Source: an uncultured Granulosicoccaceae bacterium
Lineage (GTDB): Bacteria > Pseudomonadota > Gammaproteobacteria > Granulosicoccales > Granulosicoccaceae
NCBI GenBank assembly: GCA_937951695.1
Contig: CALFBL010000118.1
Location: 1-12,820 of the forward strand
Direction of reading: 5' to 3'
DNA length: 12,820 bases
Program-made: the position numbers and the translations under genes
Shown: positions 1 to 7,683 of the stretch, in pieces
Numbering within the stretch: the first letter of the stretch is position 1
Layout: every line of letters starts with the position of its first letter
Notes under the pieces: model-generated
Databases searched by the model: none
What the model saw: the letters and a program-made list of their open reading frames with translations, nothing else
What the model was told of the DNA's origin: nothing

Positions 1-113
1 GGCACCAGTATTAGCCACGGGTAACGCACATCGTTGGCGAGCAGAAAGAGATCGTCCTGAGTCTCAGCCACGCTAACGGTGTCGCTTGCCAATTGGGGGT
101 GCAGTGTGAACAT
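1..113 (-). CDS. HIT-family protein, N-terminal fragment (runs off the window)
   Basis: The minus-strand ATG at 113-111 opens a frame reading MFTLHPQLASDTV and then LANDVRYPWLILVP before the window ends, about 37 residues in all. This N-terminus, especially the ARYPWLILVP-like block, is the one I know from short gammaproteobacterial HIT-domain proteins, a superfamily of nucleotide hydrolases and transferases such as Ap4A hydrolases. The catalytic HxHxH motif lies further along and is outside the window. An AAAGGG ribosome binding site lies about 6 bases upstream. The gene is in the same orientation as the kinase operon but is separated from it by a hairpin-rich spacer, so it is probably a separate function. 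Family assignment is fairly sure; substrate is unknown. Confidence 0.75.
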   Translation of the reverse strand, partial: MFTLHPQLASDTVSVAETQDDLFLLANDVRYPWLILV

Positions 114-127
114 CCGATGCCCTTTCT

Positions 128-200
128 GGCCCAATATCGGGCCCTATTTACCGGGTCCGACGGTTGGACCCACAGTATGCCCAGCATACTACTGATGGGT
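128..200 (-). terminator. Three tandem hairpins between the kinase gene and the HIT gene
   Basis: Three inverted repeats follow one another. AGTATGC/GCATACT (174-180 and 184-190, loop CCA) can be extended by ACCCA/TGGGT. GGGTCC/GGACCC lies at 153-158 and 166-171. GGCCC/GGGCC lies at 128-132 and 139-143. None is followed by a clear T-run on the minus strand, so a classical intrinsic terminator is not shown. They may protect the 3' end of the operon transcript or act as a weak or Rho-assisted terminator. The repeats are seen directly; the function is inferred. Confidence 0.5.
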
Positions 201-229
201 TCAGAGCAATTATGAAGATGCCACCATCA

Positions 230-1849
230 TCAGACCGCCAAGGCCTCGAGTAATGCCGCTACCGCTTCTGCTCCAGGGTCATTGTGGCCTTTGAGCTTAT
301 CCGCTGACACGTAAGTGGCACGGCCCGCCTTCGCATTCACAATGTCGGCTGTTGCGTTTGCCCCTGCGCGAGCGGCCTTTGCCGCATTACCCACCCCACC
401 GGACAAGGCATCCAATGCGGGTGACAACGCATCGATCATGGTGCGATCCCCCAAGCTCGCACCACCGACTTCCTGAATACGCTGTAAACCAGCCTGCAGT
501 GAACCTACCATGTCCTCCCCCGACGCGGACGCGTCCCCGGCAGCAGTAAAGAAAATCGCCAGCAACACACCCGATGAGCCGCCCATGGTTTGACTGAGTT
601 CAGTGCCAATGGCACGGTACAACTGAGTCATGTCCGCCAGTGGCAAATCCGACACCACGCCTTTCAGCGCACGAGCAGCGCTCGCTAGCGTCGTACCGGT
701 ATCGCCGTCCCCGGACTTGGCATCCAGGGCGTTCAAGGCGGCCTCTTGACCCATGAGGATATTGCAGCATCGTTCAATAACGGCTTGGCGCTGCGGGTGG
801 GACGAGGCAATAGCCTTAATCGGCGATAGCCCGTCGGGAAGCGGTTGCACAACCGGGGCCGACAACCGGCGCATGCCCACCCAGGCGCTGGGTTCCACTG
901 CCACAGACAAATCCGTTTCGTAGTGACCACTGAGCGGCAGCACAGACAGGGAAAACCCACGCATGTCCAACGATGTCATCAATTGAGCCGGGCCGATGAT
1001 CCATTGAATGTTATCGGCGATGGCACTGTTGCGCAGTTCATCGGCTAGGATAGACATCTCAAGCGGCGTGGCGCCGCCGAGATTATTCAACAGAGCCACG
1101 TGCGGTGCGTTATCCATCGTGGATTCAAGTTTTGCTGTGACTTGCGCCATCGACGTTTTTGCATCGGTAAAGTCCACCTGCTCCACTCCCGCTTCACCGT
1201 GTATCCCGAGCCCGAGTTCGGCCTTGCCCTGCGCTATGCGTTCTTCCTTAGGCGAACCGGGAAGCGTACAGGTATCCAACGACATACCGATCGATTGGGT
1301 GTGAGCGATGATCTCACCGGCAACCTCTGCAATGGCGTCGAGATCGCGGCCCGCTTCCGCCATGGCACCTGCAATTTTGTGGACGAACAACGTACCCGCA
1401 ACGCCTCGGGCCTGAGCTAAATCGGGTAAGGCGATATCGTCGTCAACGACGACCATTCGCACTTTCACGCCAAAGGTACGCGCTCGCTCGGCGGCCAAAC
1501 CAAAATTCAGCCTATCGCCAGTGTAGTTCTTGACGATTAACAAGCAACCGGCCTTACCGCTTACCGCCAAAATGCCAGCCAACACCGCGTCCACCGATGG
1601 GGATGCGAAGACATCGCCACACACAGCGGCGGTGAGTAACCCCTTACCGACGAACCCAGCGTGAGCGGGCTCATGCCCAGAGCCGCCACCTGACACCAGC
1701 GCCACGTGAGATTTATCCCAATCGTTACGCACGACCACCTTGATGTGCGGGTAACCATCCAATCGCGCCAACGATGAGCCTGATGCGCTGAGTACACCGT
1801 CAATCGCATCGGTGACGATGGATTCACGAGCATTGATAAACTGGTCCAT
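230..1849 (-). CDS. Single-chain ATP-dependent DhaK-DhaL kinase (dihydroxyacetone kinase family)
   Basis: This 539-aa protein fuses a DhaK domain (about 1-330) to a DhaL domain (about 345-539), the architecture of ATP-dependent dihydroxyacetone kinases. DhaK features are SGGGSGHEPAHAG (from residue 53, His59), GDRLNFG with Asp112, and GIHGEAG, whose His217 matches the residue that binds the substrate carbonyl covalently. DhaL carries the Mg-ATP aspartates in LDAKSGDGDTGTT (Asp376, 381, 383), then MGGSSG and GDRTMID. The expected reaction is ATP-dependent phosphorylation of dihydroxyacetone or a related ketose in the cytoplasm. Relatives include erythrulose kinases, so the exact sugar is open. 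It is the last gene of the transporter operon, and its ATG overlaps the preceding stop as TAATG, implying translational coupling. All key residues are present. Confidence 0.93.
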   Translation of the reverse strand: MDQFINARESIVTDAIDGVLSASGSSLARLDGYPHIKVVVRNDWDKSHVALVSGGGSGHEPAHAGFVGKGLLTAAVCGDVFASPSVDAVLAGILAVSGKAGCLLIVKNYTGDRLNFGLAAERARTFGVKVRMVVVDDDIALPDLAQARGVAGTLFVHKIAGAMAEAGRDLDAIAEVAGEIIAHTQSIGMSLDTCTLPGSPKEERIAQGKAELGLGIHGEAGVEQVDFTDAKTSMAQVTAKLESTMDNAPHVALLNNLGGATPLEMSILADELRNSAIADNIQWIIGPAQLMTSLDMRGFSLSVLPLSGHYETDLSVAVEPSAWVGMRRLSAPVVQPLPDGLSPIKAIASSHPQRQAVIERCCNILMGQEAALNALDAKSGDGDTGTTLASAARALKGVVSDLPLADMTQLYRAIGTELSQTMGGSSGVLLAIFFTAAGDASASGEDMVGSLQAGLQRIQEVGGASLGDRTMIDALSPALDALSGGVGNAAKAARAGANATADIVNAKAGRATYVSADKLKGHNDPGAEAVAALLEALAV

Positions 1850-2871
1850 TATTTATTTCCTCTTTCTACGCGCGCACCGTCGCGGTCAAAGTACAAAGGA
1901 TCTTTCAGCTGAATCGTGAGCGCATCGCCAACCTTAACGGTGCTGTGAGCATCTGCCAGTGTGATCACTTTATGCCCAGTCAATTTCAGATGCAGTCGCG
2001 TCTGATCCCCCAGACGCTCCACCCGGGTTACGCGCGCCGCCTGCCCATCAGCTGCTGTGCCTTCGCTGATTGCAATGTGCTCGGGTCTTAAGCCCAACGT
2101 GCGCGCACCCGACGGGGCCGCTGGAAACAAATCAGCCGGCAGCGTATTTATACGCGGCAAGCCCAATCGGGTAGCGACGTAAAGACTGGACGGACTCTCA
2201 TAGATTTCTCTGGGCGTACCAAACTGCACCAGCTCGCCGCCATTGAGCACGCCGACTTCGGTGGCCAGTGTCATCGCCTCTATCTGATCGTGCGTGACAT
2301 ACAAGACGGTTGCTCCCAATTCAGACTGCAACCGTTTTAATTCCAATCTGAGATCCGCGCGAAGCTTGGCATCGAGCGAACTCAACGGTTCGTCCATGAG
2401 ATAGATCGCGGGGTCTCGAACCAAGGCCCGACCGATCGACACTCGTTGCATTTCACCGCCCGACAATTCGGTCGCTTTGTTGTCGAGTTTATGACTGATG
2501 TGAAGCACTTCTGCCACCGCATCGACTTTTTTCTCAATCTGCGCTTTCGGGGTTTTTAGCACCGGAGACTTCAACGGAAACGCAAGGTTTTGGCGCACGC
2601 TCAGATGCGGATATAAAGAGTACTGCTGAAACACCATCGCCACATCACGCTGCGCTGGCGTCTCGTGTGTCACGTCCCGCCCATAAATCGTGACTTTGCC
2701 CGAATCGGGTTTTTCCAATCCGGCAATCAAGCGTAAGGTGGTGGTTTTTCCCGCACCGGTAGGTCCTAGCAACACCACAAAACTGCTGTCCTTAATGGTT
2801 AGCGACATCGACTCGACAGCGCTTTGACTACCGAATGATTTGCTGATGTTCTGCACGGTTACCTCAGCCAC
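1849..2871 (-). CDS. Sugar ABC transporter ATP-binding protein (CUT1/MalK-like), second ATPase
   Basis: A complete ABC ATPase of about 340 residues. It contains Walker A GPTGAGKT (about 36-43), Q-loop FQQYSLYPH, signature LSGGEMQR, Walker B IYLMDEP, D-loop SSLD and the switch histidine in YVTHDQ. A C-terminal TOBE/regulatory part has the LGLRPEH motif typical of UgpC/MalK-type proteins. It should power sugar import through the two permeases encoded upstream. I chose the GTG at 2871, which has a GGGG about 9 bases upstream and overlaps the previous stop; a TTG at 2877 would add two residues. The protein clearly differs from the neighbouring ATPase, so the two probably form a heterodimer, as GlpS and GlpT do in glycerol importers. 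Its stop overlaps the kinase ATG. Confidence 0.92.
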   Translation of the reverse strand: MAEVTVQNISKSFGSQSAVESMSLTIKDSSFVVLLGPTGAGKTTTLRLIAGLEKPDSGKVTIYGRDVTHETPAQRDVAMVFQQYSLYPHLSVRQNLAFPLKSPVLKTPKAQIEKKVDAVAEVLHISHKLDNKATELSGGEMQRVSIGRALVRDPAIYLMDEPLSSLDAKLRADLRLELKRLQSELGATVLYVTHDQIEAMTLATEVGVLNGGELVQFGTPREIYESPSSLYVATRLGLPRINTLPADLFPAAPSGARTLGLRPEHIAISEGTAADGQAARVTRVERLGDQTRLHLKLTGHKVITLADAHSTVKVGDALTIQLKDPLYFDRDGARVERGNK

Positions 2872-3964
2872 GATCAAGTACCCCTTCGTTCAATTCAGAC
2901 ATCAAAGCCTGACCGCTGCCCTGGTTAAACACAGTAAGTGTTTTCGCATTGAACGTTAACCCCACTTGGTCATCGAGCGTTGCCGGCACCGAGGCGTCTT
3001 GCCGCACCTTGACCTCCCCTGTTGCTGTCTTTACGGTGACAATCTGTGTGGTGCCTAGATATTCCGTTGCGAGGATGCGACCCTGCAAGCCATTGTGATA
3101 ATTTGTCAAGGCGACGTGTTCGGGTCGAACACCCAATACCAGTTTGCCTTCAACGGATTCGCGCTGCTGTGGCACCGACAAACGTTGGCCGTCAAAATCT
3201 ATCTGCGAATCACCCGTGTTGATAGCGCCATCGAACTCAAGGAAATTCATCGAGGGTGAGCCGATAAAGTCAGCGACGAACAGGGTCGCAGGTTTGTCGT
3301 AGATCTCCTGCGGGGTGCCAAACTGCTCTACCCGGCCCTCGTTCATAACAACAATTTTGTCGCCCATCTGCATCGCTTCAAGCTGATCGTGGGTGACGTA
3401 CACCGTGGTGGCATTCATTCTGTCGTGCAGAGCCCGAAGCTCTTCGGCCATATGTTCACGGAACTCAGCATCCAGTGCGCCCAGCGGTTCGTCCATCATG
3501 AACGCTTTCGGGTCGCGCACAATCGCCCGCCCCAAAGCTACCCGCTGGCGATCTCCACCGGATAATCCCCCCACCGGTTTGTTGAGGATATCGGCAATGC
3601 CCAGGATCTCCACCACTTCGGCCAGTTTACGTTTAACGTCCTTGCGCTTCATACCCTGGCTGATCAGCGGGTAAATCAAATTTCGCTTGACGTTCATGTG
3701 TGGATACAACGCAAACATCTGAAACACAAACGCAATATCGCGCTTGGACGCAGGTTTTTGGCTGACCTCTTCTCCACCGATGTAAATGTCACCCGATGTT
3801 GGCATCTCCAAGCCTGCGATCATTCTCAGCGTCGTGGTTTTACCGCACCCCGACGGACCCAACAACATAAAAAATTCACCATCCTCAATCGTAAAAGACG
3901 ATGAGTGCACGGCGGTAAAATCCCCAAAGGATTTTTTCAAGTTCTCAATAACGATTTTAGCCAT
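2864..3964 (-). CDS. Sugar ABC transporter ATP-binding protein (CUT1/MalK-like), first ATPase
   Basis: This is a 366-aa ATPase with Walker A GPSGCGKT (36-43), Q-loop FQMFALYPHM (Gln82), signature LSGGDRQ (134-140), Walker B AFMMDEP (154-160), GALD and H-loop VTHD (His192). A TOBE-type C-terminal domain contains LGVRPEHVAL. It belongs to the MalK/UgpC group and should energise the membrane complex from the cytoplasmic side. The ATG has a GGAG six bases upstream and lies three bases after the stop of the small membrane-protein gene. Its own stop overlaps the start of the second ATPase. Having two distinct, apparently intact ATPases in one CUT1 operon is less common than one MalK homodimer. Confidence 0.93.
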   Translation of the reverse strand: MAKIVIENLKKSFGDFTAVHSSSFTIEDGEFFMLLGPSGCGKTTTLRMIAGLEMPTSGDIYIGGEEVSQKPASKRDIAFVFQMFALYPHMNVKRNLIYPLISQGMKRKDVKRKLAEVVEILGIADILNKPVGGLSGGDRQRVALGRAIVRDPKAFMMDEPLGALDAEFREHMAEELRALHDRMNATTVYVTHDQLEAMQMGDKIVVMNEGRVEQFGTPQEIYDKPATLFVADFIGSPSMNFLEFDGAINTGDSQIDFDGQRLSVPQQRESVEGKLVLGVRPEHVALTNYHNGLQGRILATEYLGTTQIVTVKTATGEVKVRQDASVPATLDDQVGLTFNAKTLTVFNQGSGQALMSELNEGVLDRG

Positions 3965-3967
3965 GAC

Positions 3968-4156
3968 TTACTCCGGAAAATGGCTAACAACGATGAACAG
4001 AACCGTACCGATCAACGTGGTGATAAAAGAGTAGGTGTAAGCCCAGAGCACAAACGGCTGCATCAACATAAACACTCCGATGGCGATGATGAGCGTTGCC
4101 ACCATTTCCCAGGCGCCTCGCCTGAAGCGACGCAAACCGGTGAAGAAACTGCTCAT
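3968..4156 (-). CDS. Small two-helix membrane protein inside the ABC transporter operon
   Basis: A 62-residue protein starting MSSFFTGLRRFRRGAW. A basic N-terminus is followed by two hydrophobic segments (about residues 17-37 and 40-58) and the end SHFPE. The start is set by an ATGA overlap with the preceding permease stop (4156-4153), and the stop lies three bases before the ATPase ATG. The longer upstream frame would run antisense-like through the permease C-terminus and is not credible. I do not recognise the family. Rhizobial glycerol ABC operons carry a small DUF2160 membrane protein in a comparable place, but this one is shorter and similarity is not shown. Position and coupling suggest an accessory subunit or assembly factor of the importer. 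Confidence 0.8.
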   Translation of the reverse strand: MSSFFTGLRRFRRGAWEMVATLIIAIGVFMLMQPFVLWAYTYSFITTLIGTVLFIVVSHFPE

Positions 4157-5091
4157 TTGCGTACCGCTCCGAAGGTGATGCCGCGCAGTAAGTGCTTGCG
4201 CAGCACGATCGTGAATATCAGCACCGGCAACAAGAACAACGTAGCACCGGCGGCCACCGCCGGCCAATCAAGCCCGCCCACCCCGATAATGGTGGGTATG
4301 AATGGAGGGGCGGTCTGCGCAGTGCCCGAAGTCAGCAGCACAGCGAACGCGTACTCGTTCCAGGCAAAAATCAAACAGAAGATCGCTGTGGATGCAATGC
4401 CGGTGGCAGCTTGCGGCAAGACAACTTTGTAGAATGCCTGGAAGCGCGTATAGCCGTCGATCAAAGCCGCCTCTTCGTATTCGCGCGGAATCTCATCGAT
4501 AAAGCCTTTCAGCAGCCAGACCGCCAGTGAAATGTTGACCGCGGTGTAGAGCAGGATCATCCCCACATGAGTGTCGGATAAACCCAGTTGCCGATACATC
4601 AAGAAGATGGGAATGGCCACCGCAATCGGGGGCATCATGCGGGTGGACAAGATAAAGAACATCAGGTCATCTTTCAGTGGCACGTTAAATCGGGAGAAAC
4701 CATAAGCCGCCAAGGTTCCCAGAAAGATCGACAAAAACGTGGAGCCGAACCCGATGATGATCGAATTCATAAATCGCTCACCAAATTTTGATGGACCGGC
4801 GATCACCATATCGCGGTTACGCACGATCGCTTCCGCAAAACCCACCGGTGGTGGTAGCGCTTGCATTTGCTCAGGAGTTACGCGAGTGCGCGTGGTAAAC
4901 AGATTGACGTACCCTTCCAATGATGGAGAAAAAAACACTTTTGGTGGGTAGCTGATACTGTCAGGAGGTGTTTTAAAACCAGTGATAAATACCCAAAACA
5001 ACGGCACCAAGGTTATTAGCGCGTAGGTGATAACCAAAAAGCCCGCAATGGATTTTTGCCGCTTCGAAGGCTCTGTGACCGAAAAGCTCAT
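4153..5091 (-). CDS. Sugar ABC transporter permease, MalG type
   Basis: This 312-aa inner-membrane protein has about six hydrophobic segments. The first follows the basic SKRQKS stretch at about residue 10. The EAA loop that docks the ATPase is intact (YEEAALIDGYTRFQAFYKV, about 205-223), with the conserved Gly of EAA---G present. It is the second permease of a CUT1 sugar importer. The ATG at 5091 was chosen because it overlaps the previous permease stop as ATGA and has an AAGGTG about 9 bases upstream; the extra 34 codons of the open frame upstream lie in another gene. Its stop overlaps the small membrane-protein start in the same way, so the three genes are translationally coupled. Confidence 0.93.
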   Translation of the reverse strand: MSFSVTEPSKRQKSIAGFLVITYALITLVPLFWVFITGFKTPPDSISYPPKVFFSPSLEGYVNLFTTRTRVTPEQMQALPPPVGFAEAIVRNRDMVIAGPSKFGERFMNSIIIGFGSTFLSIFLGTLAAYGFSRFNVPLKDDLMFFILSTRMMPPIAVAIPIFLMYRQLGLSDTHVGMILLYTAVNISLAVWLLKGFIDEIPREYEEAALIDGYTRFQAFYKVVLPQAATGIASTAIFCLIFAWNEYAFAVLLTSGTAQTAPPFIPTIIGVGGLDWPAVAAGATLFLLPVLIFTIVLRKHLLRGITFGAVRK

Positions 5092-6035
5092 CGTTCTTTC
5101 ACCTTGTTCAGCGCCTTCACGTAAATACTGGCCAAACCAAACACCGTGACAAAGAGAATAATGGCGAACGCAGAGGCATAACCGGTGCGCCATTTTTCAA
5201 ACGCCTCACGCTTCAGATTGATGGACGCCATCTCAGTGACCGAACCTGGCCCGCCACCCGTGAGTTGCACCACCAGATCAAACATCTTGAAGTTCTCTAT
5301 GCCACGAAACAACACCGCCAACATCAAAAACGGCAACACCATCGGCACGGTGATCGTCCAGAACTGGCGCCATTTGGAAGCTCGATCGATCTCCGCGGCC
5401 TCATAGATATAGTCCGGAATGGACCGCAGCCCGGCTAGACAGATCAACATCACAAAAGGGGTCCACATCCAGGTGTCCACGATGATGATGGACCAAGGTG
5501 CAAGATCGACCGAACCCAACATATCGAAGGATGAGGGATCGACTCCTGTGAAAAATGAAACCACATAGTTAAACAGCCCTATTTGCGGCTGATACAGAAA
5601 TGTCCAGAAGTTACCGACCACCGCCGGTGACAGCATCATCGGCAATACGATGATTGTGGTCCAGACATCGTTACCGCGGAACTTCCGGTTAATCAGCCAC
5701 GCTAACGCGAACCCGATGAGCACCTGGAGAAGCAGTGTCCAGAACAGAAAATGCGCAGTGGCCTGCATGCTTAGCCAGGTATCGGAATCGGTCAAAATGC
5801 GCTCGTAATTACGCAGTCCGACGTATTCCACTTCCCGGTTAGGCCGATTGGCCCTGAAGTTGGTGAAGCTTAGGTTAATCGTCCAGATCAACGGAAAAAT
5901 GTTGATGGCCAATAATAGAAAAATGGTCGGGCCAACAAAAAGCCAAGCCACGGCTTTGTCAGACAAACCTTTTATTTGACGAGCCATGCCCGTAGGCGTC
6001 GCCTTGGCAACGCGCTCTATCGGTTTTTCAATCAT
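5088..6035 (-). CDS. Sugar ABC transporter permease, MalF type
   Basis: A 315-aa permease with a cytoplasmic N-terminal tail of about 28 residues and then about six membrane helices, the first being WLFVGPTIFLLLAINIF. The EAA loop at about 211-230 reads YEAAEIDRASKWRQFW. The usual Gly of EAAxxDG is Arg here, a substitution I recall in close relatives. It pairs with the MalG-type permease encoded next. The ATG at 6035 has no convincing Shine-Dalgarno sequence, unlike the very strong one of the binding-protein gene. Together with the hairpin in the preceding gap, this would give much less permease than binding protein, the usual stoichiometry for such importers. Confidence 0.92.
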   Translation of the reverse strand: MIEKPIERVAKATPTGMARQIKGLSDKAVAWLFVGPTIFLLLAINIFPLIWTINLSFTNFRANRPNREVEYVGLRNYERILTDSDTWLSMQATAHFLFWTLLLQVLIGFALAWLINRKFRGNDVWTTIIVLPMMLSPAVVGNFWTFLYQPQIGLFNYVVSFFTGVDPSSFDMLGSVDLAPWSIIIVDTWMWTPFVMLICLAGLRSIPDYIYEAAEIDRASKWRQFWTITVPMVLPFLMLAVLFRGIENFKMFDLVVQLTGGGPGSVTEMASINLKREAFEKWRTGYASAFAIILFVTVFGLASIYVKALNKVKER

Positions 6036-6077
6036 ACGGTTGGGTTCGATGGTCTAGTGATGTGGTAACGCTGTTCC

Positions 6078-6105
6078 GCCTCGGGTGTTTCCATACACCC
6101 GAGGC
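6078..6105 (-). promoter_or_regulatory. Intercistronic hairpin after the binding-protein gene
   Basis: A perfect 11-bp inverted repeat, GCCTCGGGTGT at 6078-6088 and ACACCCGAGGC at 6095-6105, has a 6-base loop. It lies in the only long gap of the operon, between the binding-protein stop (6176) and the first permease start (6035). There is no T-run after it on the minus strand. The likely role is to stabilise the upstream mRNA segment or cause partial termination, lowering downstream expression, as known for malE-malF-type junctions. The repeat is seen; the role is inferred. Confidence 0.65.
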
Positions 6106-6175
6106 CTGATCAACGCATCGGACATCGGGATATTCGTCTCGCAGCGACGATGTTTAATGCACCGATACCCGCTAC

Positions 6176-7495
6176 CTACAACTTACCTTCATCTTCAAAA
6201 ATTTCAGTCCAGTCTTCGGTTAACTTATCGAGTGCTTCCTGGGCTGTGCCCTGGTCGGCCACGATGTAGTCGTGCAGACGTTTTTGCATGGCAAGCAGCA
6301 GTTCAGCGTAGGCAGGTTCCTGCCAGAAATCCTGAACCCCATCCATCGCCTCGAGAAAATCACCAGCAAATGGCTGACTGTCAACAAATGAAGGATCATT
6401 TAGTACTGCGTTACTCGCAGAATAACCGCCCAGCGACCACCACTTAGCCTGGACTTCCGGATCAGCGAACCACTTAATGTACTCCAGCGCAGCATCTTTC
6501 TTATCAGAGTAACTAACCACCGAAATACCCTGACCACCTAGAGTAGACGCGGCTACGTTTTGCGCTGGGTTAACAAAGAAATCAATCCTGTCGCCACCGA
6601 CATCAGGATCGGCGTATAGCCCGGGAAAGAATGCAAACCAGTTCATTGCCATCGCGACCTGACCAGATTTAAACGCATCCAGACTTTCTCCCATGTAGGC
6701 ATTGGTGTAGCCCGGCGGCGTACAACAATCGTACAGCTCTTTATAAAACTCCAAAGCCTCCACTGCCTGCGGTGAATTTACAGCGCCTTCCATATCGTAG
6801 GAGCCAGGTTCATTTTCGTATTTGAATCCCCACGCGTACAGCGCACCCGTGGCTCCCATGGTGATGCCTTCAGAGCCTCGTTCAGTAAAGATGGACACCC
6901 CGTACACGGTATTTCCATCAATCTCACGCCCTTGAAAAAACTTGGCAATTTCCATCAACTCCAACTGCGTCTGTGGCTCACCCAGCTCACGGCCGGTCTG
7001 TTCTTTAAACGCCGCTCGAATGTCGTCGCGAGCAAACCAGTCTTTGCGATAAAACCAGCCGTTGGCATCGCCCATAGCGGGTAAGGCGTAGTAATTGGGC
7101 TCACCCTTCGGCCATGTTGAATAAGCGTAAACCGTCGCTGGAGCAAAGTCGTCCATGCTGATGCCTTCTGCATCGAAGAATTCATTCAATTTAACGTAGT
7201 GACCGTTCTCGGCCCCACCACCAATCCACTGACTGTCGCCAATCAACAAATCACACAGCTGACCGCCTGAATTCAATTCGTTTAGCATCCGATCGGCAAA
7301 GTTAGGCCAAGGTATAAATTCGAAACTCATGGTGTTGCCGGATGCTTCTTCAAACTCCTTACTCAGCTCAACCAACGCATTGGCCGGATCCCACGCTGCC
7401 CAGCAGAGGGTTAAATCTTCGGCCATCGCCGGTGTCGTGGCGGTCAAACTGCCGGCAAGAACGGCCGTACCGAGCGAAAAACGCAAGTAATTCAT
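6176..7495 (-). CDS. Periplasmic sugar-binding protein of the ABC importer
   Basis: A 439-aa extracellular solute-binding protein (family 1 type). It has a Sec signal peptide MNYLRFSLGTAVLAGSLTA continuing to a predicted AMA|ED cleavage after residue 25. The mature part starts LTLCWAAWDPANALVELSKE and contains typical fold blocks such as CDLLIGDSQWIGGG, ALPAMGDANGWFYRKDW and KSGQVAMAMNWFAFFP. The Cys near the mature N-terminus is not in a lipobox. The ATG at 7495 was chosen over the longer frame because TTAGGAGGAG sits about 5 bases upstream and the signal peptide begins there. It is the first gene of the operon, under the putative LacI-family operator. The ligand is probably a small ketose or polyol, judged only from the linked kinase. 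Confidence 0.93.
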   Translation of the reverse strand: MNYLRFSLGTAVLAGSLTATTPAMAEDLTLCWAAWDPANALVELSKEFEEASGNTMSFEFIPWPNFADRMLNELNSGGQLCDLLIGDSQWIGGGAENGHYVKLNEFFDAEGISMDDFAPATVYAYSTWPKGEPNYYALPAMGDANGWFYRKDWFARDDIRAAFKEQTGRELGEPQTQLELMEIAKFFQGREIDGNTVYGVSIFTERGSEGITMGATGALYAWGFKYENEPGSYDMEGAVNSPQAVEALEFYKELYDCCTPPGYTNAYMGESLDAFKSGQVAMAMNWFAFFPGLYADPDVGGDRIDFFVNPAQNVAASTLGGQGISVVSYSDKKDAALEYIKWFADPEVQAKWWSLGGYSASNAVLNDPSFVDSQPFAGDFLEAMDGVQDFWQEPAYAELLLAMQKRLHDYIVADQGTAQEALDKLTEDWTEIFEDEGKL

Positions 7496-7549
7496 GCAAA
7501 CTCCTCCTAAGGATAATGGGTCTGGAGACGCAGCGTTGACCCAGTTACG

Positions 7550-7559
7550 ATATATAATA
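7550..7559 (-). promoter_or_regulatory. Candidate -10 region of the transporter operon
   Basis: An AT-rich block reads TTATTATATATC on the minus strand and contains TATTAT (7559-7554). It lies just downstream of the palindromic operator and about 55-60 bases from the ATG. No good -35 hexamer is visible at the right distance; that position would overlap the operator, as expected for a promoter blocked by a repressor. The exact hexamer and start site are guesses. Confidence 0.4.
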
Positions 7560-7562
7560 ATT

Positions 7563-7578
7563 TGAGGTACGTACCTCA
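7563..7578. promoter_or_regulatory. Putative LacI-family operator (16-bp perfect palindrome)
   Basis: TGAGGTACGTACCTCA is a perfect 16-bp palindrome with a central CG, the usual symmetry of LacI/GalR-family operators. It lies between the divergent binding-protein gene (starts 7495) and the regulator gene (starts 7684), next to the candidate -10 of the operon. The most direct reading is binding by the adjacent regulator, repressing the operon and perhaps itself. No second copy was noticed in the window. Confidence 0.75.
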
Positions 7579-7683
7579 TTCTCCGCGAATTACACTAGCA
7601 AACTCTTACACAATCTGTCCAGACCAAAATTTTATCATTACACATGTATTTGCCCTCTCATCTCCAGAACCGGTTTCCCTTGC

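Noticed and set aside
3905..4432. 175-codon plus-strand frame across the ATPase start, the small membrane-protein gene and the permease end
   Set aside because: It is antisense to three well-supported genes, low in hydrophobic structure and rich in His/Gln/Arg, as is usual for shadow frames.
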